Positions 25,911 through 34,113 of a stretch of 39,211 bases of DNA are shown in pieces (the stretch's first letter is position 1; each line of letters starts with the position of its first letter). The notes below the pieces were generated by a model that searched no databases, was not told the origin of the DNA, and saw nothing but the letters and a program-made list of their open reading frames with translations. The DNA is from CAYPIE01 sp964410665 (GTDB taxonomy: Bacteria > Planctomycetota > Planctomycetia > Gemmatales > Gemmataceae), in contig CAYPIE010000056.1 in NCBI GenBank assembly GCA_964410665.1, positions 1 to 39,211 of the forward strand, given 5' to 3'. Made by a program: the position numbers and the translations under genes.

Positions 25911-26735
25911 ATGGCGTATCAGATCCAATTAGAAACCTTTCATGGCCCCTTGGATCTGCTGCTATATCTGGTCAAGCAGCAGGAAATCGATCTGCGTGAG
26001 ATTCCTATTGCGAGCATTACCGAGCAATTCTTGGGCTATATCTCGGTGATGACCTTGCTCGATGTGGAACTGGCCGGCGAGTTTATTGTCATGGCCTCGA
26101 CCTTGATGGAGATCAAAAGCAAGTTGCTCTTGCCCAGTCCGGTAGCGAGTCAGGTTCCCGCGGCTGAGGCCGATCCACGCCGGGAATTGGTCCGCCAGCT
26201 CGTCGAGTATCGTCGCTTCAAGGATGCAGCGGCTTGGCTGGAAGCCCGAGCCGATGCCCATGCCGAGCGCATGGAACGCCGGCCGCCCATCGAAGCACGG
26301 GGTACGCCAGGTCCACAGCCGGTTCGGGCCGTCGAGCTATGGGATCTGGTCAGTGCCTTTGCCCGACTATTGAGCGAGAGTGAGAGCCTGGCCCCAACGC
26401 CGATTGTCGTCGACGATACGCCGCAACATGTTTACGAAAGCTGGCTCCGCGACCGCCTGCGGGATGCTCCGCGGCTTCGCTTTGAAGAATTGTTTGAGCC
26501 CCCCTACCGTCGAGACAAGCTAATCGGGGTGTTTCTGGCCCTTCTCGAGCTAATCAAAAATCGTGAGGTGTGGCTTGAGCAGGAGGCGCCTTTTCAGCCG
26601 ATCTGGCTTTGCTTGGTCGTCGAGGCTGCCCAAGAAGACCAAGCGAGTCCAGCCGAAACCGCGGTGGAGTCCGAGATCGAGCCCGAGGTGGTTTCGACGA
26701 CCGCGCCGGTCGAAGGAAGTGGCCAAGCGCGCTAA
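25911..26735 (+). CDS. scpA: Segregation and condensation protein A
   Basis: The 274-residue product is ScpA, the kleisin that links the SMC dimer to ScpB in the bacterial condensin. The N-terminal kleisin segment FHGPLDLLLYLVKQQEIDLREIPIASITEQFL is typical, followed by a helical middle and the C-terminal winged-helix part (RDKLIGVFLALLELIKNREVWLEQ). An acidic tail of about 35 residues follows. GGAG 6 bases before the ATG supports the start. The longer frame lies over the end of the kinase-tubulin gene and is ignored. ScpB and SMC are not in the window. The neighbour upstream is the tubulin-like fusion, 58 bases away, so cotranscription is possible. Confidence 0.95.
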   Translation: MAYQIQLETFHGPLDLLLYLVKQQEIDLREIPIASITEQFLGYISVMTLLDVELAGEFIVMASTLMEIKSKLLLPSPVASQVPAAEADPRRELVRQLVEYRRFKDAAAWLEARADAHAERMERRPPIEARGTPGPQPVRAVELWDLVSAFARLLSESESLAPTPIVVDDTPQHVYESWLRDRLRDAPRLRFEELFEPPYRRDKLIGVFLALLELIKNREVWLEQEAPFQPIWLCLVVEAAQEDQASPAETAVESEIEPEVVSTTAPVEGSGQAR

Positions 26736-26870
26736 GGCGACGCGAATTATGCCAGAAAGCCGGCAAAGGCGCTTGTGGCCCGGCGGCTGATATGATAGAA
26801 GAAAAATCATCTTTATGCGATGAGAACTATCTAGTTGCCGGTTGATGGTTCATGCGACGGGGGTCGACCA

Positions 26871-27290
26871 GTGGACCGCTCACCCACGATCTTGCTCATG
26901 GATGATGATCCGGAAGTCCGGATGGTGCTCCATGATTGTCTGCACAGCGCGGGGTATCAGGTCATGATGGTTCCCGACGGTGAGCTGGGCCTGGATCTTG
27001 CGTTGCGTGAGCGGCCTGACCTGTTGGTCGTGGACATGATGATGCCTCGGTTAAATGGTTTTCGGGTGCTTGAGAGCTTCCGCAATCGATGTGGACGCCA
27101 CACCCCGTTTTTGATGATTTCTGCGAACGCAGAATTGCAACATTCGGCTTATGCTCGCAACCTTGGAGCCGATGCCTTTCTTGGCAAGCCGTTTACCATC
27201 GATCAGTTTATGGACTGCGTGGCCCGCTTGTGCCCCGTGGCAGCCCCGTCGTATTGGTTTCACGAAGGCCTTGAAACGCCGATCCGCTAG
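26871..27290 (+). CDS. Single-domain response regulator (receiver)
   Basis: The 139-residue product is a stand-alone CheY-like receiver. The acidic triad DDD is at residues 11-13, the phospho-acceptor is Asp55 in VVDMMMPRLNG, a Ser follows in MISANAE, and Lys106 is in FLGKPF. No DNA-binding or enzymatic output domain follows; a tail of about 20 residues ends the protein. The start is uncertain: an in-frame TTG at 26835 adds twelve residues, while the GTG at 26871 has a G-rich sequence (GGGGGT) about 7 bases before it and is nearer the receiver. No histidine kinase is adjacent, so its phosphodonor is unknown. Ser/Thr kinases lie immediately downstream. Confidence 0.86.
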   Translation: MDRSPTILLMDDDPEVRMVLHDCLHSAGYQVMMVPDGELGLDLALRERPDLLVVDMMMPRLNGFRVLESFRNRCGRHTPFLMISANAELQHSAYARNLGADAFLGKPFTIDQFMDCVARLCPVAAPSYWFHEGLETPIR

Positions 27291-27474
27291 CCTTTGGGTC
27301 CACCAAGCCCCACTTCGGGCGGATCTACTACCCTTCAGGCGCTTCCCGCGATGCTCTTGGTGAGATCGCTCGGACACGCCAGCAGGATTCCTCGGAACAA
27401 CGCGACGCAAGGATGAATTGCTTCTCGAGGAGCGAGCCATTTCCTGACCTGAGCCTTCCGCGAGATGAACGTCG

Positions 27475-28785
27475 ATGCCGGCACCCGCGACGGTCTCTGA
27501 GTTCCTAGACTTGCTCCGCAAGAGCGATCTGGTCACGGCCGACCGACTCGAACCGGTCCTGCGCGAGGTCCCCAGCGCGACCAAGGCCGCCAAACCTGAA
27601 CAGCTTGCCCAGCACTTAATTCGCCAGGGCGCCCTCACCCAATTCCAGGCGCGACAACTGCTCCAAGGGCGCTGGCGACGCTTTCTGATCGGTGGCAAGT
27701 ACAAGCTCCTCGAGCTGTTAGGGACCGGTGGCATGGGGGCCGTCTACCTCTGCGAACACATCTTCATGCGACGTCTAGTTGCCCTCAAAGTCCTGCCTCG
27801 CGATAAGCTTGAGGATGTCGCCATGCGCGAACGCTTTTATCGCGAAGCCCGCGCGGGGGCCGCCTTGAACCATCAGAACATTGTCCGCGCCTATGACATT
27901 GATCAGTTTGAACAAATGCATTTTCTGGTGATGGAGCACGTGGACGGCACGAGCTTGCAGGAGATTGTCGACCGCTTTGGCCCACTGGCGATTCCTCGGG
28001 CGGTTGATTATATGTTGCAGGCCAGTGCGGGCTTGCAGCATGCCCACGAGGCCGGCATGGTGCACCGCGACATTAAACCCGGGAACTTGCTCTTAAGCCG
28101 GGTGGGGGTGATCAAAATCCTCGATATGGGCTTGGCCCGCTTCTTTGATCAGCAGGATGATAAGATCACCGAGAAGTATGATGAACGGACGGTGCTCGGG
28201 ACGGCTGATTATCTTTCCCCCGAACAGGGGCTGCAATCGAAGGTGGATATTCGTGCCGATTTGTACAGCCTGGGTGCCACTTTCTATTTTGTCCTCACCG
28301 GTCGCACCCTGTTCCCTCAGGGGAGTATCGCCGAGAAACTGCTGCACCACCAGCATACCGAACCGACACCGATTCGCGAGCTGCGTCCGGAGCTCAGCAA
28401 AGGACTGGCCCAGATCTTGCACACCTTGCTGGCGAAAAATCCTGATCTTCGCTACCCCACTCCCGCATCCTTGATGGAGGCGCTGAGCCGCTGGGCCAGC
28501 CCCAATGTACCACCTCCCCCCGAAAACGAGATGCCGCGCTGGAGCCCGGCCATCCAACGCGCCGCACGACAGCTCAATCCCGGCACCGGGGATACGCTCA
28601 AGTATTCGCCCGGCACCCAAACCCAAGCCAGTGGGCGTCCGACCCGATCGCTGGTCAAATCGGAGCCATCGAGCCGCTTTGCTTCGCTTTGCTCCGCCCT
28701 GCGACGCTCGCGAACCTGGTGGTGGTTATTGGTCTTCGCAAGCCTCCTCGCCCTTGCGATCTTCGGATGCTTGTACCTGACGTGA
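27475..28785 (+). CDS. Membrane-anchored Ser/Thr protein kinase (kinase A)
   Basis: The 436-residue product has an N-terminal helical domain (about residues 8-65, FLDLLRKSDLV to LTQFQARQLLQGRWRRF) that I recognise as common in planctomycete kinases. A full kinase domain follows: GTGGMG at 83-88, Lys105, HRDIKPGN with Asp199, and DMG instead of DFG at Asp217. A Pro/Ser-rich stretch leads to one membrane helix at about 414-434 near the C-terminus. The kinase is therefore probably cytosolic and tail-anchored, with almost no extracellular part. A paralog starts at 29203, and both align without gaps from residue 1 to at least 217. The ribosome-binding site before the ATG is weak. Confidence 0.93.
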   Translation: MPAPATVSEFLDLLRKSDLVTADRLEPVLREVPSATKAAKPEQLAQHLIRQGALTQFQARQLLQGRWRRFLIGGKYKLLELLGTGGMGAVYLCEHIFMRRLVALKVLPRDKLEDVAMRERFYREARAGAALNHQNIVRAYDIDQFEQMHFLVMEHVDGTSLQEIVDRFGPLAIPRAVDYMLQASAGLQHAHEAGMVHRDIKPGNLLLSRVGVIKILDMGLARFFDQQDDKITEKYDERTVLGTADYLSPEQGLQSKVDIRADLYSLGATFYFVLTGRTLFPQGSIAEKLLHHQHTEPTPIRELRPELSKGLAQILHTLLAKNPDLRYPTPASLMEALSRWASPNVPPPPENEMPRWSPAIQRAARQLNPGTGDTLKYSPGTQTQASGRPTRSLVKSEPSSRFASLCSALRRSRTWWWLLVFASLLALAIFGCLYLT

Positions 28786-29202
28786 ACTTCTAGTGGGCTG
28801 GCCCGCTCGGTGATCCGACCGAGCCACCAGCACGTCCCAGAACCGTGAGGCCGCGGCATCCCTTCACCAGGACCGGAACGATTCCGTCGATACGGGATTT
28901 ATGGCACCCGACTAGTCAATTCGTGCCAGAGTAAACTTTCCGTTTTTTTCATGCCGTTGCTTGCCAACCCCCCATTTGCCTGCCACACTTTAACCGGAAA
29001 GTAGAAATTCATGATTGGGGCGAGGCCTTTGGCTTCGCATGAAGCGCCGTGGGCAAAGGAAACCCCTTTGCCCGGGATTCCTTTCCCAAGGATCCCGCAC
29101 CCCCGTGCGTGAACTATACTTTCACACCCAGAGATTGCACGACACTCTGGGAAGGTCAATCATGCCTGCTGCGAGATGGGTAGTCACCAGAAAGGTGGGC
29201 CG
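28786..29202 (+). other. Structured intergenic region upstream of kinase B
   Basis: This 417-base gap has no coding sequence that I can support. Its right half holds a series of hairpins: GCTTC/GAAGC around 29032-29045, GGGCAAAGG/CCTTTGCCC at 29051-29073, GGGATTCCTT/AAGGATCCC at 29074-29096, and CCCAGAG/CTCTGGG at 29127-29151. A TATACT at 29115-29120 could be a -10 box. The left half has a T-run (TTTTTTT near 28942) after the kinase A gene that could belong to a terminator, but I see no strong stem before it. Confidence 0.5.
29051..29096 (+). other. Two adjacent hairpins in the kinase B leader
   Basis: Stem 1 is GGGCAAAGG (29051-29059) with CCTTTGCCC (29065-29073), 9 perfect base pairs and a 5-base loop. 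Stem 2 is GGGATTCCTT (29074-29083) with AAGGATCCC (29088-29096), 9 base pairs with one bulged T. They touch end to end, so they could stack. They lie upstream of the likely -10 box, so they may be a double operator site in DNA, or the 3' structure of an upstream transcript. Confidence 0.5.
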
Positions 29203-30825
29203 ATGCCTGCGCCGACGTCCGTCGATGACTTCCTGGACCTGCTCCGGAAAAGTGCGGTGGTGGAGGAGAAACGCCTCAGTACCTATCTCGATCAACTCTC
29301 CGGTCAAGGTCCTTTCCCCAGCGAACCGCAAAAGTTCGCGGGCCTCATGATCCGCGATGGAATGCTGACCTATTTCCAGGCCGAACAACTGCTGCAGGGC
29401 CGCTGGAAACGCTTTAATATCGGCCGCTATCGGGTGTTGGAACGGTTGGGCTCAGGCGGAATGGGCCAGGTCTTTCTCTGCGAACATGTGATGATGCGTC
29501 GGCGGGTCGCCATTAAGGTGCTTCCGACGGCCAAAGCGGAGGATCCCTCCGCCCTCGAACGCTTCCAACGCGAATCTCGAGCGGTCGCTGCTCTGGACCA
29601 TCCCAATATTGTTCGCGCCTATGATATCGACCAGGATGACAATCTTCACTTCCTGGTAATGGAATATGTCGATGGTGCTAGTCTGCAGGACATTGTTCGC
29701 AAGCATGGCCCGATCGATTTGCCCCGGGCCCTCCACTTCCTGTATCAGACCGCCATTGGCTTGCAGCACGCCTATGAGGCCGGATTGGTCCATCGCGACA
29801 TTAAACCAGGTAACATCCTGATTGATCGCCAAGGGACCGTGAAAATTCTTGACATGGGACTGGCGCGGTTCTTCAATGACGATGAAGATATTATCACTCG
29901 TCGCTACGATGAGACCGTCCTAGGCACCGCCGACTACCTCGCCCCTGAGCAGGCGATTGATAGTCACACCGTTGATGTGCGGGCCGATATTTACTCCTTG
30001 GGCGCGACTTTTTATTATGTGTTGACCGGCAGTCCTCCGTTTAAGGAAGGGACGGTCGCACAAAAGCTCATCTGGCATCAAACCCGCGAGCCGATTCCCA
30101 TTACCCAGTTTCGCCCCGAGGTCCCCGCGGACTTGATCGCGATCCTGGAACATATGACCCGAAAAAGCCCTGGGGAACGCTATCAAATCCCCGAGGAGGT
30201 AGCCGCCAGCCTCGAACCTTGGGTCCGCCAGATCCCCTTTGAGGCTCCGCCGTTAACTTGGATGCCGCAATTATGTGTGGCGGCGATGGGTCGGGAGGGC
30301 AATCCTGCTTCGATCTCGGGCTCGCGCTCCATGGTCACTCACCGAACTCCGAGCCCATCCACGACGCGACGCGCCACGACACCCAGTACAGCCGGAGCTT
30401 TGGTCACGCCTCGTGAACCGATGCCCGCGGCCAGTTATGCTCCCTCAGCTGCCCCACCGGTCATGACCTCTCGGAACCGTCCGGTAGCGACTTCCCATCC
30501 ACCGTTTCCTTCCCAGAGTGCGAAGAGCACGACTGGGGCCCCAACGGTGTTACCTCAGGATCCCTATACCCCACGTTGGGAACCGCCCCCGCCACCTGCG
30601 TATCCGCCACCAAGTGGACCGGCAATGCCGCATTTTGCTCCCCAGACCGCACCATTCCAACTCAGTCGACCTGCTGGCAATGGAATCTCCATTGGCCTGG
30701 CCATTCTGGCTTTGGCCTTGTTGCTCGCCGGAGCCGTCGCCTTAGCCTGGTTCTTGGGAGAAGATGCCCAAGGGGAGTCCGCAACGCCGATCGAGATGCC
30801 TTCGTCGCAGACAACTTTCAACTGA
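29203..30825 (+). CDS. Membrane-anchored Ser/Thr protein kinase (kinase B)
   Basis: The 540-residue product is a paralog of kinase A. The N-terminal helical domain (FLDLLRKSAVV to LTYFQAEQLLQGRWKRF) is followed by GSGGMG at 83-88, Lys105, HRDIKPGN with Asp199, and DMG at Asp217, each at exactly the same residue numbers as in kinase A. After the kinase domain comes a long low-complexity linker rich in Pro, Ser, Thr and Ala (about 370-490), then one membrane helix at about 495-518 and a short acidic tail. The linker, absent at this length in kinase A, could be a phosphorylation or wall-spanning region. AAGGTG 6 bases before ATG 29203 and the shared MPAP N-terminus decide the start over the ATG at 29176. 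Confidence 0.93.
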   Translation: MPAPTSVDDFLDLLRKSAVVEEKRLSTYLDQLSGQGPFPSEPQKFAGLMIRDGMLTYFQAEQLLQGRWKRFNIGRYRVLERLGSGGMGQVFLCEHVMMRRRVAIKVLPTAKAEDPSALERFQRESRAVAALDHPNIVRAYDIDQDDNLHFLVMEYVDGASLQDIVRKHGPIDLPRALHFLYQTAIGLQHAYEAGLVHRDIKPGNILIDRQGTVKILDMGLARFFNDDEDIITRRYDETVLGTADYLAPEQAIDSHTVDVRADIYSLGATFYYVLTGSPPFKEGTVAQKLIWHQTREPIPITQFRPEVPADLIAILEHMTRKSPGERYQIPEEVAASLEPWVRQIPFEAPPLTWMPQLCVAAMGREGNPASISGSRSMVTHRTPSPSTTRRATTPSTAGALVTPREPMPAASYAPSAAPPVMTSRNRPVATSHPPFPSQSAKSTTGAPTVLPQDPYTPRWEPPPPPAYPPPSGPAMPHFAPQTAPFQLSRPAGNGISIGLAILALALLLAGAVALAWFLGEDAQGESATPIEMPSSQTTFN

Positions 30826-30908
30826 GACAGGTCGCCGACGGCAGCGTGCGAAGGATCGCTTCTTCCACGACCGGTCGGCGGCATCGAATCGCCTTAGGCT
30901 GCTCCCGT

Positions 30909-31928
30909 TCAGCTGAGCTGCCAACGTAACATCTTGAGACTATCGCCCAGTTTGGCATTGACCCCCAAGGCGGCCGCGACCTCATAACCACTGTGCATCA
31001 TACAGTGCTCGCATCGTGGGTCATTGCCATATCCGTACTTCTCCCAGTCCGTATTGTGAATCAGTCCGGCGAAACTTGCGTGGTGCTGATCGGTGATCAG
31101 ATAGCAAGGCCCCTTCCACCCGCGAACATTCCGGGTCGGACTCGCCCACGCAGCACATTGCAGCTCACGCTGACCTTGAAGAAACTCGAGATAGATCGGC
31201 GAGGTGTTCATCTTGTGCTTGCGAAACAAACGATCGGCCTCGCGGAACTTCTCCTGAATTTGGTCGCGGGTCAGAAAGATCTCTGCCGCCCCCGTCGGAT
31301 TCGTCGCTTGCACCGCTGCGTAACCATACGCTGGTGAGAGCATAAAGCCATCCACCCCCAATGCTGACAAGAAAGTGAACAGCTCATCGATCTCGTCCAT
31401 GTCGGTTTCGCGATAGACGGTGGTGTTGGTGCATACCAGAAAGCCAGCCGCTTTGGCCGCTTTGATACCAGCGACTGCCGCCTGGAACACCCCCTGCCGC
31501 TCCACGGCAAGGTCGTGCGTTTCCTCCAAGCCATCCAGATGGACATTGAAAAAGAACCGCGAGGTCGGCCGAAACTGGTGCAGCTTGCGCTCGATAAACA
31601 TCCCGTTGGTACATAGATAGATGTGCTTGCGCTTACGCAGAATTCCGCGAACCAATTCGCCAATGTGGGGATAGATCAACGGTTCACCGCCACAAATGCT
31701 TACAATCGGGGCATTGGCCTCATCGACTGCCGCCAAGCATTCAGCCACGCTGAGCTTTTCCTTGATGGTGTCCTCGTATTCACGAATGCGGCCACAGCCG
31801 GTGCAAGTCAGGTTACAGGCGTGCAACGGTTCGAGCATCAACACCAGGGGAAAGCGTTGTTGTCGGGCCAGCTTCTTCTTGAGCATGTATCCGGTCATGT
31901 CGACCGTCAAACTCAGGGGAAAACGCAT
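30909..31928 (-). CDS. hpnH: Adenosyl-hopene transferase HpnH (radical SAM)
   Basis: The 339-residue radical SAM enzyme attaches an adenosyl group to diploptene or hopene, the first step in making extended (C35) hopanoids. The iron-sulfur motif CNLTCTGC carries Cys38, Cys42 and Cys45, and SICGGEPLIYPH is the GGE motif. The C-terminal cysteine-containing segment (RCEHCMMHSGYE) matches HpnH, as does the N-terminal MRFPLSLTVDMTGYMLKKKL. GGAGG lies 7 bases before the ATG at 31928. It follows squalene-hopene cyclase on the same strand with a 16-base gap, which strongly supports the call and an operon. Later hopanoid genes such as hpnG are not in the window. Confidence 0.96.
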   Translation of the reverse strand: MRFPLSLTVDMTGYMLKKKLARQQRFPLVLMLEPLHACNLTCTGCGRIREYEDTIKEKLSVAECLAAVDEANAPIVSICGGEPLIYPHIGELVRGILRKRKHIYLCTNGMFIERKLHQFRPTSRFFFNVHLDGLEETHDLAVERQGVFQAAVAGIKAAKAAGFLVCTNTTVYRETDMDEIDELFTFLSALGVDGFMLSPAYGYAAVQATNPTGAAEIFLTRDQIQEKFREADRLFRKHKMNTSPIYLEFLQGQRELQCAAWASPTRNVRGWKGPCYLITDQHHASFAGLIHNTDWEKYGYGNDPRCEHCMMHSGYEVAAALGVNAKLGDSLKMLRWQLS

Positions 31929-31944
31929 GCAGAAGCCTCCGTGA

Positions 31945-33891
31945 CTATTGCGTCCGCAAATAGCGGCCCAGGGCCATGAGTGGAAAGTAGACAGGATACA
32001 TGTGATAGCGTAGATAAAAAACTTTGGGGAAGCCCGTCCCCGTGAAGGACTCTTCTTGCCAACTTCCATCGGCTTGCTGGGTACGAACTAGGTAATCCAC
32101 TCCAGCCCGAACTTCTTCCGCATCGGCCTCCCCAGCGGCCAACAGACCCATCAGCGCCCAAGCTGTTTGCGAGGGCGTCGAGGGGCCCTCCCCTTTCCAG
32201 GCAGGCTCATCATAACTTCGACAGGTTTCACCCCAGCCACCGTCGGCCTGTTGCACTTGCTTGAGCCAGGCGACCGACCGGCGCACGGGTAAGGCGGTCA
32301 TGTCATAGCCTACGCGTTCCAAACCCACGAGCACCTGCCAGGTACCGTAGAGATAGTTCACCCCCCAGCGACCAAACCAAGAGCCATCGGCCTCCTGATG
32401 CTCGAGGATGAAGCGAATCGCGCGGTCGACAGGCTTCTGACCCACCCGATAGCCAAATTCGGCCAAGGCCTCTAGGACGCGGGCAGTAATGTCGGGGCAA
32501 CTCGGATCAAGCATCGCGTTGTGATCGGCGAAGGGGACCTTTTCCAGGAACTGTTTGTTGATATTCCGGTCGAAGGCGGCCCAGCCGCCATCGGTATTCT
32601 GCATCCCGACGAGCCATTGTAGGGCTCGATGCACCGCCGGTTGTGCCTCGGTGCTTGTGGTCTGCCCTAAACGGGCCAGCGCAAGCAGGACCATCGCGGT
32701 ATCATCGGTATCCGGATAGAAAGCGTTGTGATACTCAAAACACCAGCCACCTGGCTCCAAGCGCGGCGCGGTGTACTTCCAGTCGCCGGCCTGGCGAATC
32801 TCTCGTTCCAGCAGCCAGTGGACGGCCCGACGAACCTCAGGGGCATCGGTACGTTGGTCGGTCTCGGCAAGTCCGACCAGGCTCAAGGCGGTGTCCCAGA
32901 CGGGCGACAGACAGGGCTGTAGCCGTAGCGTATCCCCCTCGGTGATCATCAAATCGTCGATTTGTTGCATCGCCCAGACCATCTCGGGGTGTTCAGCAGG
33001 AATGCCCAGAGCATGCAGCACAATGCAGTGATAGACCATCGGTGGAAAGATCGCGCCGATGCCATCACTTTCCTGCGTGTGTTCACGCATCCAAGCCAGC
33101 GACTGGCGAATGGCCCGTTGCCGCAGTGGCATCAGGCCCCAGCGTTCTAGCCGCTTGAGCAATCCATCGATGGTGAGAAAACAGTTAGTCCAGCTCAGCC
33201 AGCTTGGCGTCCGTGCTGCGGGCCGCCTGAGAGTTTCTGGGGGTTCGAGAAAAAGCTCGCGAATATGCATCGACGTCGGCAGCTGCCGCACCGGTCGCAG
33301 GGCCGAGACTATGCTCAGGGGCACAAAAATCGTCCGTGACCAGGCTGACAACGCATAGATATGCATTGGAAACCAGCGTGGTAACAAGATCAATTCCGGA
33401 GGTACCGTGGGACAACTGTCGTAAGGAAATTGCCCGAGCAATGCGAGATAGAAGCGTGTAAAGCTGTTGCTGTTTTCGGCCCCGCCCAAATCACGGATGA
33501 CGCGTGCTGCCCGCTGCATGGCCGGAGCTTCGGACGATTCGCCGGCAATCTTGAGCGCGAAATACGCTTTGACCGACACGGTCAGATCTGCCGGCCCGCC
33601 GGTGTAAGTGGTCCAGCCACCATCCGGAAGTTGCTGTTGCTTTAAATAGTTGGCCGCCTGATGGATTCGCGGGTCGGTCTCCCGACCGAGAAAGGCCATG
33701 AGCAGAATATATTCCGACTCAAGAATCGTATCGCCTTGAAGTTCGCCGACCCAGTGGCCATCGGCCTTCTGACCAGCGAGCAAGCCGAGCCGAGCCCGTT
33801 CCACCGTCTCCACCGTACGAGCATGTAAAGCGGGCCCGATCCGCGGCAAGGCCGTCCGCGGCGCTAGAAGGGGACTATCCAATCCAGGCAC
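31945..33891 (-). CDS. shc: Squalene-hopene cyclase
   Basis: The 648-residue enzyme cyclises squalene to hopene and diplopterol at the membrane. The catalytic acid motif DTDDTA is complete (Asp394, Asp396, Asp397), and several QW motifs are visible, such as QKADGHWVGE, QNTDGGWAAF, QEADGSWFGRWG and QQADGGWGE. These repeats form the two alpha-barrel domains, and length agrees with bacterial cyclases. Two starts compete: a GTG at 33933 with no good ribosome-binding sequence, and a GTG at 33891 with AAGGGA 6 bases before it; the second is preferred. It is followed by hpnH 16 bases downstream. The neighbour upstream is divergent, so the promoter should lie in 33892-34113. Confidence 0.95.
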   Translation of the reverse strand: MPGLDSPLLAPRTALPRIGPALHARTVETVERARLGLLAGQKADGHWVGELQGDTILESEYILLMAFLGRETDPRIHQAANYLKQQQLPDGGWTTYTGGPADLTVSVKAYFALKIAGESSEAPAMQRAARVIRDLGGAENSNSFTRFYLALLGQFPYDSCPTVPPELILLPRWFPMHIYALSAWSRTIFVPLSIVSALRPVRQLPTSMHIRELFLEPPETLRRPAARTPSWLSWTNCFLTIDGLLKRLERWGLMPLRQRAIRQSLAWMREHTQESDGIGAIFPPMVYHCIVLHALGIPAEHPEMVWAMQQIDDLMITEGDTLRLQPCLSPVWDTALSLVGLAETDQRTDAPEVRRAVHWLLEREIRQAGDWKYTAPRLEPGGWCFEYHNAFYPDTDDTAMVLLALARLGQTTSTEAQPAVHRALQWLVGMQNTDGGWAAFDRNINKQFLEKVPFADHNAMLDPSCPDITARVLEALAEFGYRVGQKPVDRAIRFILEHQEADGSWFGRWGVNYLYGTWQVLVGLERVGYDMTALPVRRSVAWLKQVQQADGGWGETCRSYDEPAWKGEGPSTPSQTAWALMGLLAAGEADAEEVRAGVDYLVRTQQADGSWQEESFTGTGFPKVFYLRYHMYPVYFPLMALGRYLRTQ

Positions 33892-34113
33892 GAGAAATCC
33901 CTTTCGCTGGACCGACCACCAGATCGCCGGCACGGTTAAGTAGAGTCTCTAGGCTGGGATGATCGTACCGCCGGTATCCGTCCGGCTGCAAGGTCACTTG
34001 CTGAAAGGAGTAAGTACGATCCGGCCGCCGCGGCAACGATGAATCTGCATTCGGACCGTAACAGTGGTATCATGTGTCCAGCCGGTCGGGTGAGAACGGC
34101 CAGGAGAGCCCCG

